In this document: positions 13,924 through 21,940 of the stretch, in pieces | Position numbering within the stretch: the first letter of the stretch is position 1 | Layout: each line of letters opens with the position of its first letter | Assembly (NCBI GenBank): GCA_002402725.1 | Contig: DHGL01000045.1 | Coordinates: 56,596-89,996, forward strand | Reading direction: 5' to 3' | DNA: 33,401 nucleotides | DNA from: Anaerolineaceae bacterium UBA4799 | GTDB taxonomy: Bacteria > Chloroflexota > Anaerolineae > Anaerolineales > Anaerolineaceae | The notes under the pieces: generated by a model | Database searches by the model: none | Seen by the model: the letters and a program-made list of their open reading frames with translations, nothing else | Told to the model about the DNA's origin: nothing | Made by a program: the position numbers and the translations under genes

Positions 13924-15982
13924 GTTATATGTACTGCTTGCTATGCTCATGGTTGTCAGTTTTGTGCTGACCGCCTGCGCCCAGCCAACAGCCGCACCTG
14001 CTGTTGAAGAACCGGCCGCTGAAGCACCGGCTGCCGAAGAACCCGCTGCTGAGGAACCTGCCGCGGTTGAGTTCAAGTCACCTGATCCCACGACCATGAA
14101 CATCGTGTACTCAGACCTCAGTGTGGATACTCTGGACCCCGCGCTGGCTTACGACACGATGTCGGGAGAGATCATTCAGAACATCTATGAGACCCTGGTC
14201 TTCTATGACGGCGACAGCTTGACCAAATTCGTGCCGCAACTCGCCGAAGAAATGCCCACGGTTTCAGCAGATGGACTGACCTACACCTTCAAGATCCGCA
14301 CCGGCGTCAAATTCCACGAAGGCGGCGACCTGACCCCGACTGACGTTGCTTACACCTTCCAGCGTGGTTTACTGCAAGGCGGCACCTGGTCACCCCAGCT
14401 GCTGCTTACCGAGCCTTTCCTCGGTTTGGGCATTGATGACGTCTCACTGCTGGTCGATCCCGATGGCGCCCTGTACGACGATCAGGCTGGCCTGGCTGCC
14501 GCGGATCCCGCGGTGCTGGTTGCTGCCTGTGAAAAAGTTCAGGCTGCAATTGTGGCTGATGATACTGCCGGCACTGTAACCATGACCCTGGCTCAACCCT
14601 GGGGTCCTTTCCTGGCAACTATCGCCAATGGCTGGGGCTCCATCATGGATAAAGAGTGGGTGGTTGAAAATGGCGGTTGGGACGGCACCTGCGAAACCTG
14701 GCAGAATTTCTATGGTATAGATTCAGCCACTAATCCCTTCAGCACCATCGCCAACGGCACCGGCCCCTTCAAACTGGAGAGTTTCACCAACCAGGAAGAG
14801 ATCGTGCTCGCCCGCAACGACGCCTACTGGCGCGAACCCGCTAAACTGGCAAAAGTAATTTTCAAGCAGGTTCCCGAATGGGGTACCCGCTTTGCCATGC
14901 TGCAGACCGGCGACGCTGATGTGGTCACCGTACCGGTTGCCAACCGCTCCCAGGTGGACGCGCTTGTTGGTCAATTCGCCGTGTATGATCCTGCCACCGA
15001 TACTTATGGTGAGATGAAGGAAGTCTGTGGTTATGATGCCGACCAGCTCGCGGCGGCGAAGTTCACCGCCTGCGCGGAAGGCGAAACCGGCAACAATCAA
15101 CCTATCGAACTGCGCATCGGCCGCCCAGGCATCACCCAGGATGTAATGCTGCCTAACTGGAACATTGCCACTTCAGCAGAAAGCCCGAACCCCTACATCG
15201 GTTCCGGCAAGCTGGATGGCAACGGTATCCCGGCTGACTTCTTCAGCGACGAGCACATCCGTAAAGCCTTCTATTACGCCTTTGACTGGGAACTCTTCAT
15301 CAACGATGTCTTCGCTGGAGAAGCAATTCAGTCCAAGAACCTGTCATTGCCTGGCATGGTTGGCTACTCAGAGGAAACTCCGTCTTACTACTTCGACCTG
15401 GCAAAATCCGAAGAAGAATTTAAGCTTGCTGATCTCGATAAAGACGGCATCCCCGCTGGTGAGGATCCTGAAGGCGATGTCTGGACCACGGGCTTCCGCG
15501 TGCAGATGGCCTACAACCAGGGTAACAACACCCGCCAGACGGTTGCTGAACTCCTGGCTGGCAACCTGGCTGAAGTCAACGAGCTGTTCAGCGTGGAGAC
15601 CCTTGGTTTGCCCTGGGCGACCTACCTGCGTGTACAGCGTGCCTACCAGTTGCCTCTGCTTACAGGTGGCTGGCAGGAAGACTTCCACGATCCCTACAAC
15701 TGGTATCAGCCGTACACCTATGGCACCTACGGTTCACGCCAGAGACTACCAGAAGAGGTGACCAACCAGTTCAAGGAGCTTTTGATCGCTGGTGTTACCG
15801 AACCCGATGATGCCAAGCGCGCAGAGATCTACGGACAGGCCAACCAGTTGTACTATGACCTGGCTGTAGCGGCCCCTCTGTATATCGCCACCTCGCACGG
15901 TTTTACCCAGCGCTGGGTTGATGGACAGATCACGAATCCGCTCTTCTCCGGTGGTTACTACTACACCTGGTATAAGAACTAA
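13916..15982 (+). CDS. ABC transporter substrate-binding lipoprotein, family 5 (OppA-like)
   Basis: A 688-residue extracytoplasmic binding protein that delivers substrate to the permeases encoded downstream. The N terminus is a lipoprotein signal with LTAC (Cys21), followed by an Ala/Glu/Pro linker of four 5-residue repeats. The SBP_bac_5 fold is recognised from TLDPALAYDTMSGEI, LTYTFKIRTGVKFHEG, DVAYTFQR, the inter-lobe FKLESF segment, and DEHIRKAFYYAFDWELF. It is longer than Escherichia coli OppA (about 540 residues), as is common for oligosaccharide- or large-peptide-binding members. AAGGAGGAG lies 5 bases before the ATG. The substrate cannot be read from sequence. A stable hairpin follows the gene. 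Confidence 0.93.
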   Translation: MRKLYVLLAMLMVVSFVLTACAQPTAAPAVEEPAAEAPAAEEPAAEEPAAVEFKSPDPTTMNIVYSDLSVDTLDPALAYDTMSGEIIQNIYETLVFYDGDSLTKFVPQLAEEMPTVSADGLTYTFKIRTGVKFHEGGDLTPTDVAYTFQRGLLQGGTWSPQLLLTEPFLGLGIDDVSLLVDPDGALYDDQAGLAAADPAVLVAACEKVQAAIVADDTAGTVTMTLAQPWGPFLATIANGWGSIMDKEWVVENGGWDGTCETWQNFYGIDSATNPFSTIANGTGPFKLESFTNQEEIVLARNDAYWREPAKLAKVIFKQVPEWGTRFAMLQTGDADVVTVPVANRSQVDALVGQFAVYDPATDTYGEMKEVCGYDADQLAAAKFTACAEGETGNNQPIELRIGRPGITQDVMLPNWNIATSAESPNPYIGSGKLDGNGIPADFFSDEHIRKAFYYAFDWELFINDVFAGEAIQSKNLSLPGMVGYSEETPSYYFDLAKSEEEFKLADLDKDGIPAGEDPEGDVWTTGFRVQMAYNQGNNTRQTVAELLAGNLAEVNELFSVETLGLPWATYLRVQRAYQLPLLTGGWQEDFHDPYNWYQPYTYGTYGSRQRLPEEVTNQFKELLIAGVTEPDDAKRAEIYGQANQLYYDLAVAAPLYIATSHGFTQRWVDGQITNPLFSGGYYYTWYKN
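14006..14065 (+). repeat. Four 15-base in-frame repeats (EEPAA linker)
   Basis: Four consecutive 15-base units encode EEPAA, EAPAA, EEPAA and EEPAA (residues 31-50 of the binding protein). They form a flexible spacer between the lipid-anchored cysteine and the folded domain. Synonymous bases differ between units, so the repeat is not recent. Confidence 0.85.
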
Positions 15983-16004
15983 GGTTCAAACAGTTTAACA
16001 ATGT

Positions 16005-16034
16005 TTTTGGGGGCCTGGCAACAGGCCCCCAAAA
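16005..16034 (+). other. Perfect 13-bp hairpin with GCAA tetraloop between binding-protein and permease genes
   Basis: TTTTGGGGGCCTG pairs completely with CAGGCCCCCAAAA around the GNRA-type loop GCAA. The A/U arrangement is opposite to an intrinsic terminator and no T run follows, so it is more likely an mRNA-stabilising or processing element. Such elements let the binding protein be made in excess of the permeases. It starts 23 bases after the binding-protein stop. Confidence 0.75.
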
Positions 16035-16127
16035 TCCCGAAATTGGTTTGTGACCCGCAGATAAACATCCAGGAACACCTTACCTGCGATTCAGAAATCA
16101 AGTTCGAAGATAGAAAGAGGTTGACAG

Positions 16128-17192
16128 ATGCTCACTTACATCATCAGACGTCTCTTGCTGGTGCCCGTGTTGTTGTTTGGTGTGACGATTCTCATTTTTG
16201 GCATGATGCAGTTGCTCACACCGGTGGAAAGGACAGCTTTATATGTACGCGATTTCCCGAAGAACGAGAAAGTGATCGAGGGTTTAATTAGCCGATATGG
16301 TTTTGACCAGCCTATTTATGTACAGTACTGGAACTGGTTGGTTGGTCCGAAAAACCCGATCACTGGTGAACGTGAAGGGGGCATCCTGCGTGGTGATTTT
16401 GGTTACTCGCGCTCCAACTCCATGCCTGTAGGTGACTTGATTGCCAGGCGCTTCCCCAACACCCTCGACCTGGCAATTTGGACCATTGCGCCCATGATCC
16501 TGGTGGGTATCTGGCTGGGGGTACAGGCGGCCGTTCACCACAACGGCTTCATCGACCAGCTGGCGCGTATCTTCAGCATTGTGGGCACCTCCTTCCCGGT
16601 ATTCGTTTTTGGCTTGCTGGCGTTGATGTTGTTTTACGCCAAGCTGAACTGGCTGCCGCCGGGCAGGCTCTCGGATTGGGCATCGGCGGTGGTTTCATCA
16701 AGTGAGTGGAAAACCTATCTGAACCTCATCACCTTTGATGCATTATTAAATGGGCGCTTTGACGTCTTTTGGGACGCCATCAAACACATGATCCTGCCCA
16801 TACTGACCCTTTCTTACATCAACTGGGCGACCTTCCTGCGCGTTACGCGCAGCTCCATGCTCGAAACGCTACGCATGGATTACGTGGTCACCGCCCGCGC
16901 CAAAGGTCTGAAAGAAAAAGACGTCATCTTTAAACATGCCCGACCCAACGCCATGCTGCCGGTCATCACCATGGCAGGCTTCAGCATAGTGGGCTTACTG
17001 GGCGGTGTGGTCATCACCGAAACCGTGTTCAACTATCCTGGCATCGGCTCTGCTGCCGCCCGCGCTGCCACCAGCCTGGATATTGTGACCATGCTGGGCT
17101 TCGCCATCTTCAACGGCTTGATCCTCATTGTGGCCAACCTGGTCGTTGATATTATTTACGCGTTTGTTGATCCACGCGTACGCCTGTCTTAA
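16128..17192 (+). CDS. ABC transporter permease (OppB/DppB-like)
   Basis: A 354-residue inner-membrane permease with about six helices. The N-terminal MLTYIIRRLLLVPVLLFGVT is the first helix typical of OppB/DppB. The cytoplasmic EAA loop that contacts the ATPases is seen as DYVVTARAKGLKE followed by HARPNAMLPV. The protein is somewhat longer than E. coli OppB (306), with extra residues in the periplasmic loop (65-95) and before the EAA loop (230-260). An AGAGG ribosome site lies 7 bases before the ATG. The second permease gene begins 11 bases after this stop. Confidence 0.93.
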   Translation: MLTYIIRRLLLVPVLLFGVTILIFGMMQLLTPVERTALYVRDFPKNEKVIEGLISRYGFDQPIYVQYWNWLVGPKNPITGEREGGILRGDFGYSRSNSMPVGDLIARRFPNTLDLAIWTIAPMILVGIWLGVQAAVHHNGFIDQLARIFSIVGTSFPVFVFGLLALMLFYAKLNWLPPGRLSDWASAVVSSSEWKTYLNLITFDALLNGRFDVFWDAIKHMILPILTLSYINWATFLRVTRSSMLETLRMDYVVTARAKGLKEKDVIFKHARPNAMLPVITMAGFSIVGLLGGVVITETVFNYPGIGSAAARAATSLDIVTMLGFAIFNGLILIVANLVVDIIYAFVDPRVRLS

Positions 17193-17203
17193 GGAGCTGG
17201 AAA

Positions 17204-18244
17204 ATGACAGAAACAACCCCTACAGGTGATAATTCTTTACTGGGCAACGTTGTCGAGTTCCGCAAAATTGGGCGCGTCGAACGCTTCCTGGGTCCTGATA
17301 ACTACCGGGTCGTCAAGGGCTTATTAAAAACCCCGGCATCGCGCCTCGGTTTTGTGCTCATCGCCTTTTTTGTCTTGATTGCGGTATTCGCACCTGTGAT
17401 CATTCCACCGGTCACGCCTAATGATCCGTACAGGATCCCCAGGGACGGGTTTAAATCAGACCCGCAACCCATGGGCTCCAAATGGCGCCGCAATGTTCCG
17501 GATATCCCGTTTTGGTATAAACCCCTCACCGGGAAGGATGAGTGGGTGCACCTGTTGGGGACCTCGGAAGGGCAGTACGATATTTTCTACGGTATCATCT
17601 GGGGCACGCGCACCGCTTTCAGAACTGGCCTGTTGGTGGTCGTTGCCACTTTTCTCATTGGCATCATCTATGGTTCCATCTCGGCGTATTACGGCGGGCT
17701 CGTGGACAACTTGATGATGCGGATTGTAGATGTGCTACTCATTCTACCCAGCATCCTGGCGGCTTTGATCCTCGCCGCGGTGCTGACGCCCAAGATTGGC
17801 AAGAGCGTGCTGCCGGTGGTTATCGCTTTGATTTCCTTTGGCTGGATGGGTTACGCGCGTATCATCCGTAGTGATATTCTCTCTGTGAAACAACGCGATT
17901 TTGTCATGGCAGCCCAGGTTTCAGGGGTAAAGAACAGCCGTATTCTCTTCCGCCATATCATACCCAATGCCATTTTCCCCACGTTGGTGCTTGCCTCTCT
18001 GGGCATTGGTGATGTGGTGCTTAGTTTCGCAGCATTATCCTTTTTAGGCATCGGTACCGATGTGGGATATGCGGACTGGGGGCAGGTACTTAGCTTTGCC
18101 CGCAACTGGATCACCAGCCTGCAGACCTACTGGTACATCGTGGTCTGGCCGGGTATGACGCTGGTCTTCTTCGTGATGGGTTGGAACCTGGTGGGTGATG
18201 CCCTGCGTGATGTGCTCGACCCCAAAATGCGCGGTCGGTCATAA
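17204..18244 (+). CDS. ABC transporter permease (OppC/DppC-like)
   Basis: A 346-residue partner permease. A cytoplasmic N terminus precedes the first helix (TPASRLGFVLIAFFVLIAVF). A large extracytoplasmic loop (70-115) leads to HLLGTSEGQYDIFYGIIWGTR, the place where the family usually has HPLGTDxxGRD. The EAA loop is DFVMAAQVSGVKN followed by HIIPNAIFPTLV. The protein ends in VGDALRDVLDPKMRG, the standard OppC tail. AAGGAG lies 7 bases before the ATG. The gene closes the importer operon and is followed at once by a strong terminator. Confidence 0.93.
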   Translation: MTETTPTGDNSLLGNVVEFRKIGRVERFLGPDNYRVVKGLLKTPASRLGFVLIAFFVLIAVFAPVIIPPVTPNDPYRIPRDGFKSDPQPMGSKWRRNVPDIPFWYKPLTGKDEWVHLLGTSEGQYDIFYGIIWGTRTAFRTGLLVVVATFLIGIIYGSISAYYGGLVDNLMMRIVDVLLILPSILAALILAAVLTPKIGKSVLPVVIALISFGWMGYARIIRSDILSVKQRDFVMAAQVSGVKNSRILFRHIIPNAIFPTLVLASLGIGDVVLSFAALSFLGIGTDVGYADWGQVLSFARNWITSLQTYWYIVVWPGMTLVFFVMGWNLVGDALRDVLDPKMRGRS

Positions 18245-18262
18245 CGCGTTCCACAGTAAATC

Positions 18263-18293
18263 AACGGCGGCGAACCTCGGCCGCCGTTTTTTT
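18263..18293 (+). terminator. Intrinsic terminator of the ABC importer operon
   Basis: AACGGCGGC (18263-18271) pairs perfectly with GCCGCCGTT (18280-18288) around an 8-base loop, and the stem runs into seven consecutive T residues. It lies 18 bases after the second permease stop. Confidence 0.88.
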
Positions 18294-18310
18294 ATCGCCT
18301 GACTATGCTT

Positions 18311-18316
18311 TATAAT
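18311..18316 (+). promoter_or_regulatory. Consensus -10 box of the second binding-protein gene
   Basis: A perfect TATAAT lies 25 bases before the ATG at 18342, with AAAGGA at 18330-18334 between them. No good -35 box is visible. It comes directly after the operon terminator, so the second binding protein is transcribed separately. Confidence 0.5.
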
Positions 18317-18341
18317 TGGCGCTAGGATAAAGGATACGAGT

Positions 18342-20303
18342 ATGAGATCATTGCGAATACCGGTGACAATGCTTGTGGCGGTGGTGCTGACACCGCTGTT
18401 CTTACTGAGCGCGTGCGGGAATGCCCCGATCGCGGCCGTAACACAGACCGTATCACCTACCTCGCTGCCGCCCACACCTACCCCTGTGCCGCCTAAAACC
18501 CTGGTGGTGTGCCTGGCGGACGAACCGAAAGACCTGTACCTGTATGGAGATACTTCGCGCGCCAAATGGAGCGTACTGGAAGCCATTTACGATGGACCGG
18601 TGGATACCATTAATTATGAGCCTTCGCCGGTGATACTCGCTAGCCTGCCGACGGTTGAAAACGGCGGCGTCAGCCTGCGCGCCGCGGCGGTCAGCGAGGG
18701 CGACCCGGTGGCGAATGTGAACGGTGACATTGTCGCGCTCAAAAAGGGCGTGCGTGTTTTCCCGGCGGGCTGTACTTCGCCGGGTTGCGCCGTCGAGTGG
18801 GACGGGTCAACCGCACTCGAACTGACGCAGATGGTGGTGAAATTCACGTTGCTGGAAGGCATCACCTGGTCAGATGGCGAGGCACTCAAGGCGCAAGACT
18901 CTGTTTTCTCATACACTGTAAGCACCGACGCTGCCACCCTGGTAACCAGGACCAACATCGAGCGTACTTTATCCTACACCGCCCTGGACGAGCGCACCGT
19001 GGAATGGGTCGGTCAGCCGGGTTACCTCACGCTCAACCCCGCGGCCTTCTTCTGGTCGCCGCTGCCAGAGCATGCCCTTTCCGGACTCACTCCCGCCCAG
19101 ATGAACGAAGACCCATCAACCACCCGCCAACCGCTCGGTTGGGGGCCGTATGTGGTGGAAGAGTGGGTGAGCGGCGACCACATCCGGCTGGTAAAGAACG
19201 CCCGCTATTTCAGAGCGGCCGAAGGACTGCCTTATTTTGATGTCCTGGTTTTCCAGTTCATCCCGGCCACACCAGAAGCTGACTTGAGCATGATGCTGAC
19301 AGGCGAGTGCGATATCATGGATACCTCCGCCGGTCTGGAATCGCAGATTGTGCGCGTGCGCGAACTGGAGGGACAGGGTGAATTGAAATCCTACTTCGGC
19401 ATGGGGCCGGAATGGGAGGGGCTGCACTTTGGTATTAAACCAGCCACTTATGACGAGGTTTACAATCCTTACGAAGACCGCCAGGATTTCTTCGGCGATG
19501 TGCGTGTGCGGCAGGCCATTGCTCACTGCGTTGACCGCGAATACATCCAGACCTACATTACCCTGAATCAATCTGATATCCCCACCACTTACCTGCCGCC
19601 CGATCATCCGTTCGCGGCGACGGATACCCGGACCTACACACACGACCCGCAATTAGGCGCCCAGTTGCTCGAAGAAGCCGGTTGGCAGGATACCGATGGC
19701 AACCCCGCAACCCCCAGGGTGGCGACGGACATTGATAATATCTTCTACAACACCGAACTATCTTTGAATTATTACGTCACCGAGAGCGAGCTGCATGCGG
19801 CTACCACCACCGCTGTGGTGGAATCACTGGGAGAGTGCGGCATCAAAGTAACTCCTACCTACCTCTCCGTGGCGGACATGTACGCAGCCGGCCCGGCAGG
19901 GCTGGTCTTCGGGCGCAACTTTGACCTGGCTGAACTGGCCTGGTCAAGCGGCAGGCAGCCGCCCTGCTTCCTGTTTTCATCTTCCGAGATTCCTGCCCCC
20001 GGGAACAAGTGGTTAGGCGCGCGTTACGGCGGGGTCAACTTCAGTGGATTTGCCAATGATGAATACGACGCCGCCTGCGAACAGGCGCTTTCAGCCGGGC
20101 TCGATCGTGAGCTGCTGCTCGAACAATCCACGCGCATGCAACAGATCTTAATGGAGGAACTGCCCGCGCTGCCGTTGTTCTTCCATGTAAAAGCCATGGT
20201 TTCGCGCCCTGACCTGTGTGGGTTGGAAATGGATGTGAGCGCGCGCAGCGGGTTGAAGAACATCGAAGCGCTTACGCTTGGTGAAGCCTGCCCCGGTAAC
20301 TGA
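18342..20303 (+). CDS. Second ABC substrate-binding lipoprotein, family 5
   Basis: A 653-residue secreted lipoprotein: signal ending in LSAC (Cys25), a T/P-rich linker (PPTPTPVPP, about 44-52), then an SBP_bac_5 domain. Landmarks are EAIYDGPVDTINYEPSP, VKFTLLEGITWSDGE, DSVFSYTVS, GPYVVEEWVSGDHIRLVKN and DVRVRQAIAHCVDREYI. It is related to, but clearly diverged from, the binding protein at 13916, and has several cysteines that could form disulfides. It has its own -10 box and ribosome site (AAGGA, 7 bases before the ATG) and lies beyond the operon terminator. No ATPase or permease follows, so it may serve the same importer with a different substrate, or act as a sensor. Confidence 0.9.
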   Translation: MRSLRIPVTMLVAVVLTPLFLLSACGNAPIAAVTQTVSPTSLPPTPTPVPPKTLVVCLADEPKDLYLYGDTSRAKWSVLEAIYDGPVDTINYEPSPVILASLPTVENGGVSLRAAAVSEGDPVANVNGDIVALKKGVRVFPAGCTSPGCAVEWDGSTALELTQMVVKFTLLEGITWSDGEALKAQDSVFSYTVSTDAATLVTRTNIERTLSYTALDERTVEWVGQPGYLTLNPAAFFWSPLPEHALSGLTPAQMNEDPSTTRQPLGWGPYVVEEWVSGDHIRLVKNARYFRAAEGLPYFDVLVFQFIPATPEADLSMMLTGECDIMDTSAGLESQIVRVRELEGQGELKSYFGMGPEWEGLHFGIKPATYDEVYNPYEDRQDFFGDVRVRQAIAHCVDREYIQTYITLNQSDIPTTYLPPDHPFAATDTRTYTHDPQLGAQLLEEAGWQDTDGNPATPRVATDIDNIFYNTELSLNYYVTESELHAATTTAVVESLGECGIKVTPTYLSVADMYAAGPAGLVFGRNFDLAELAWSSGRQPPCFLFSSSEIPAPGNKWLGARYGGVNFSGFANDEYDAACEQALSAGLDRELLLEQSTRMQQILMEELPALPLFFHVKAMVSRPDLCGLEMDVSARSGLKNIEALTLGEACPGN

Positions 20304-20312
20304 GACGAAAGG

Positions 20313-20338
20313 CGGGAGCCGCCAATCTCCCGGGTTTT
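20313..20338 (+). terminator. Weak terminator after the second binding-protein gene
   Basis: CGGGAG (20313-20318) pairs with CTCCCG (20327-20332) around 8 bases and is followed by GGTTTT. The T run is short, so termination may be partial. It overlaps the approach to the tRNA-Gln promoter. Confidence 0.35.
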
Positions 20339-20339
20339 G

Positions 20340-20348
20340 TGTTAGAAT
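20340..20348 (+). promoter_or_regulatory. Putative extended -10 promoter of tRNA-Gln
   Basis: TGTTAGAAT combines a TG extension with a TAGAAT -10 box, 25 bases before the mature tRNA 5' end. No strong -35 box is visible. The same nine bases lie upstream of maf. Confidence 0.45.
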
Positions 20349-20373
20349 CTACCCCACTGCATATGGAGTATAT

Positions 20374-20444
20374 TGGGGCGTGGTGCAACGGCAGCACACC
20401 AGACTTTGGATCTGTGGATCTTGGTTCGAATCCAGGCGCCCCAG
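20374..20444 (+). tRNA. tRNA-Gln (anticodon UUG)
   Basis: A complete 71-base cloverleaf: acceptor TGGGGCG pairs with CGCCCCA, the discriminator is G, and the D arm is GTGCAACGGCAGCAC. The anticodon loop CTTTGGA gives anticodon TTG, and the T arm contains GGTTCGAATCC. The U1-A72 pair and G73 are expected for tRNA-Gln. CCA is not encoded, in contrast to the tRNA-Ser at the start of the window. Confidence 0.96.
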
Positions 20445-20505
20445 CCTGAGCAGTAAGTAAATGAAACAGAAATCAGACCCTCGTAGACTTCAACCAGTGT
20501 TTTTA

Positions 20506-20544
20506 AGCGCAGCCGCCGCACGCTTCAATGCGCGCGGCTGTGCT
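20506..20544 (+). other. Long GC-rich hairpin between tRNA-Gln and glmU
   Basis: AGCGCAGCCGC pairs with GCGGCTGTGCT (11 bp with one G-U). The stem continues as CGCA/TGCG after a one-base bulge, closing on an 8-base loop. No T run follows on either strand. It may mark the 3' end of the tRNA transcript or be a factor-dependent stop. Nothing else was recognised in this 151-base gap apart from the candidate glmU -10 box. Confidence 0.45.
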
Positions 20545-20552
20545 ATATCCGG

Positions 20553-20560
20553 TGTAGAAT
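20553..20560 (+). promoter_or_regulatory. Candidate -10 region of the glmU operon
   Basis: TGTAGAAT contains TAGAAT at 20555-20560, 35 bases before the glmU ATG. The -35 region overlaps the preceding hairpin and has no clear match. Confidence 0.35.
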
Positions 20561-20595
20561 AAAATGAATCACAGGTATTTTTCGTGGAGAGAAAC

Positions 20596-21939
20596 ATGAA
20601 TCTTGCTACCATTATCCTCGCCGCCGGTCAGGGCACGCGCATGAACTCGACCCTACCCAAGGTGTTGCATCTATTGAACGGTAAAGCGCTGGTGAAATAT
20701 TCGGTCGACCTGGCTGCCGCGGTTGCATCCGACCGAACCGTGGTGGTCATCGGTAACGGCGCAGAACAGGTCCGCAGCACGCTCGGAGAATCCGTAGAGT
20801 ACGCAGTGCAACAGCAGCGCCTGGGTACCGCTAACGCTGTACAGGCTGCGGAAAGCCTGCTGGGTGATGACAGCGGGCTGGTGCTGGTCATTTCAGCGGA
20901 TATGCCGTTGCTTTCAGCAAATACTCTGGCGCTGTTGGTCAACACGCAATCGCAAAGTAGCGGACCGCTGACCTTACTCTCGGTGCGTTCCAAAAACCCG
21001 CGCGGTTTCGGGCGCATTCTCCGCGGTGCGGGTGGAGAGGTGACCGCTATCGTTGAAGAAGCCCAGGCGGCGCCTGAACAACTGGCAATTGACGAGCTGA
21101 ACGTCGGCGCCTATTGTTTCAACTCTCCCTGGTTATGGCAGGCGCTGAAAAAGATACGCATTTCATCCAAGGGCGAGTACTACCTGACGGACATCGTGGC
21201 GGTAGCGGTAGCAGAAGGAAAGCGTGTCACGGGCATCACGGTGGCTGATGAGGAAGAAACCTTCGGCATCAACAACCGCGTGCACCTGGCCGAAGCCGGG
21301 AGGGTAATACGCCGGCGCATCAACATCGCGCATATGCTCGCCGGTGTGACCATCACCGACCCCGAACTTGTCTACATAGAAGAAAATGTGAAGATAGGCA
21401 GAGACACCACTCTTCTGCCCAACACCAGGCTCAGCGGCAGCACGGTGATTGGTGAAGGCTGCGTGATTGGACCGGATACCTTCATCAGCGATTCCACCAT
21501 TGGGCAACGCTGCCACCTGCTGGCTTCGGTCATTGAAGGAGCGGTGGTGGAGGACGAAGTCGGGATGGGCCCGTTTTGTCACCTGCGCAAAGGGGCGCAC
21601 CTGGGGCGCGGCGTGCACATGGGCAATTTTGGCGAGGTGAAGGATTCTAAACTGGCAGCCGGGGTGAAGATGGGGCACTTCTCATATATTGGCAACGCCA
21701 ACATTGGTGAAAACGTCAATATCGGCGCGGGCACCATTACCTGTAATTACGACGGCGTGAACAAGAATCCCACCGAGATAGGTGAAAACACCTTCATCGG
21801 TTCTGATACCATGCTGGTTGCCCCGCTTAAGATTGGAAAAAATGCCAAAACCGCTGCCGGCGCCGTGGTCACCCACGATGTGGCGGATAATCAAGTTGTT
21901 GCCGGCGTCCCTGCGCGTCCGATGAAGAAGAAGGATTGA
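20596..21939 (+). CDS. glmU: Bifunctional GlmU (UDP-GlcNAc pyrophosphorylase / GlcN-1-P acetyltransferase)
   Basis: A 447-residue cytoplasmic enzyme that acetylates glucosamine-1-phosphate and then couples it to UTP, giving UDP-GlcNAc for peptidoglycan and other glycans. The N-terminal nucleotidyltransferase domain has LAAGQGTRMNSTLPK (8-22) and QQRLGTANAV. The C-terminal left-handed beta-helix has hexapeptide repeats from about 250, including the acetyltransferase region GPFCHLRKGAHLG and CNYDGVNKNPTEIG. The length is normal. ATG 20596 is used because GGAGAG lies 5 bases upstream; a GTG at 20584 would include that site. The CBS-protein gene starts one base after the stop, so the two are cotranscribed. 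Confidence 0.96.
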   Translation: MNLATIILAAGQGTRMNSTLPKVLHLLNGKALVKYSVDLAAAVASDRTVVVIGNGAEQVRSTLGESVEYAVQQQRLGTANAVQAAESLLGDDSGLVLVISADMPLLSANTLALLVNTQSQSSGPLTLLSVRSKNPRGFGRILRGAGGEVTAIVEEAQAAPEQLAIDELNVGAYCFNSPWLWQALKKIRISSKGEYYLTDIVAVAVAEGKRVTGITVADEEETFGINNRVHLAEAGRVIRRRINIAHMLAGVTITDPELVYIEENVKIGRDTTLLPNTRLSGSTVIGEGCVIGPDTFISDSTIGQRCHLLASVIEGAVVEDEVGMGPFCHLRKGAHLGRGVHMGNFGEVKDSKLAAGVKMGHFSYIGNANIGENVNIGAGTITCNYDGVNKNPTEIGENTFIGSDTMLVAPLKIGKNAKTAAGAVVTHDVADNQVVAGVPARPMKKKD

Positions 21940-21940
21940 A

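Noticed and set aside
16005..16034. Intrinsic terminator after the binding-protein gene
   Set aside because: The stem is strong but no T run follows on either strand, and the permeases needed by the system lie downstream.
16001..16291. 96-codon plus-strand frame starting in the hairpin after the binding-protein gene
   Set aside because: Its first codons are the hairpin stem and the rest overlaps the permease gene in another frame. The permease has its own ribosome site and conserved N terminus.
20278..20460. 60-codon plus-strand frame near tRNA-Gln
   Set aside because: It overlaps the end of the binding-protein gene and runs through the entire tRNA.
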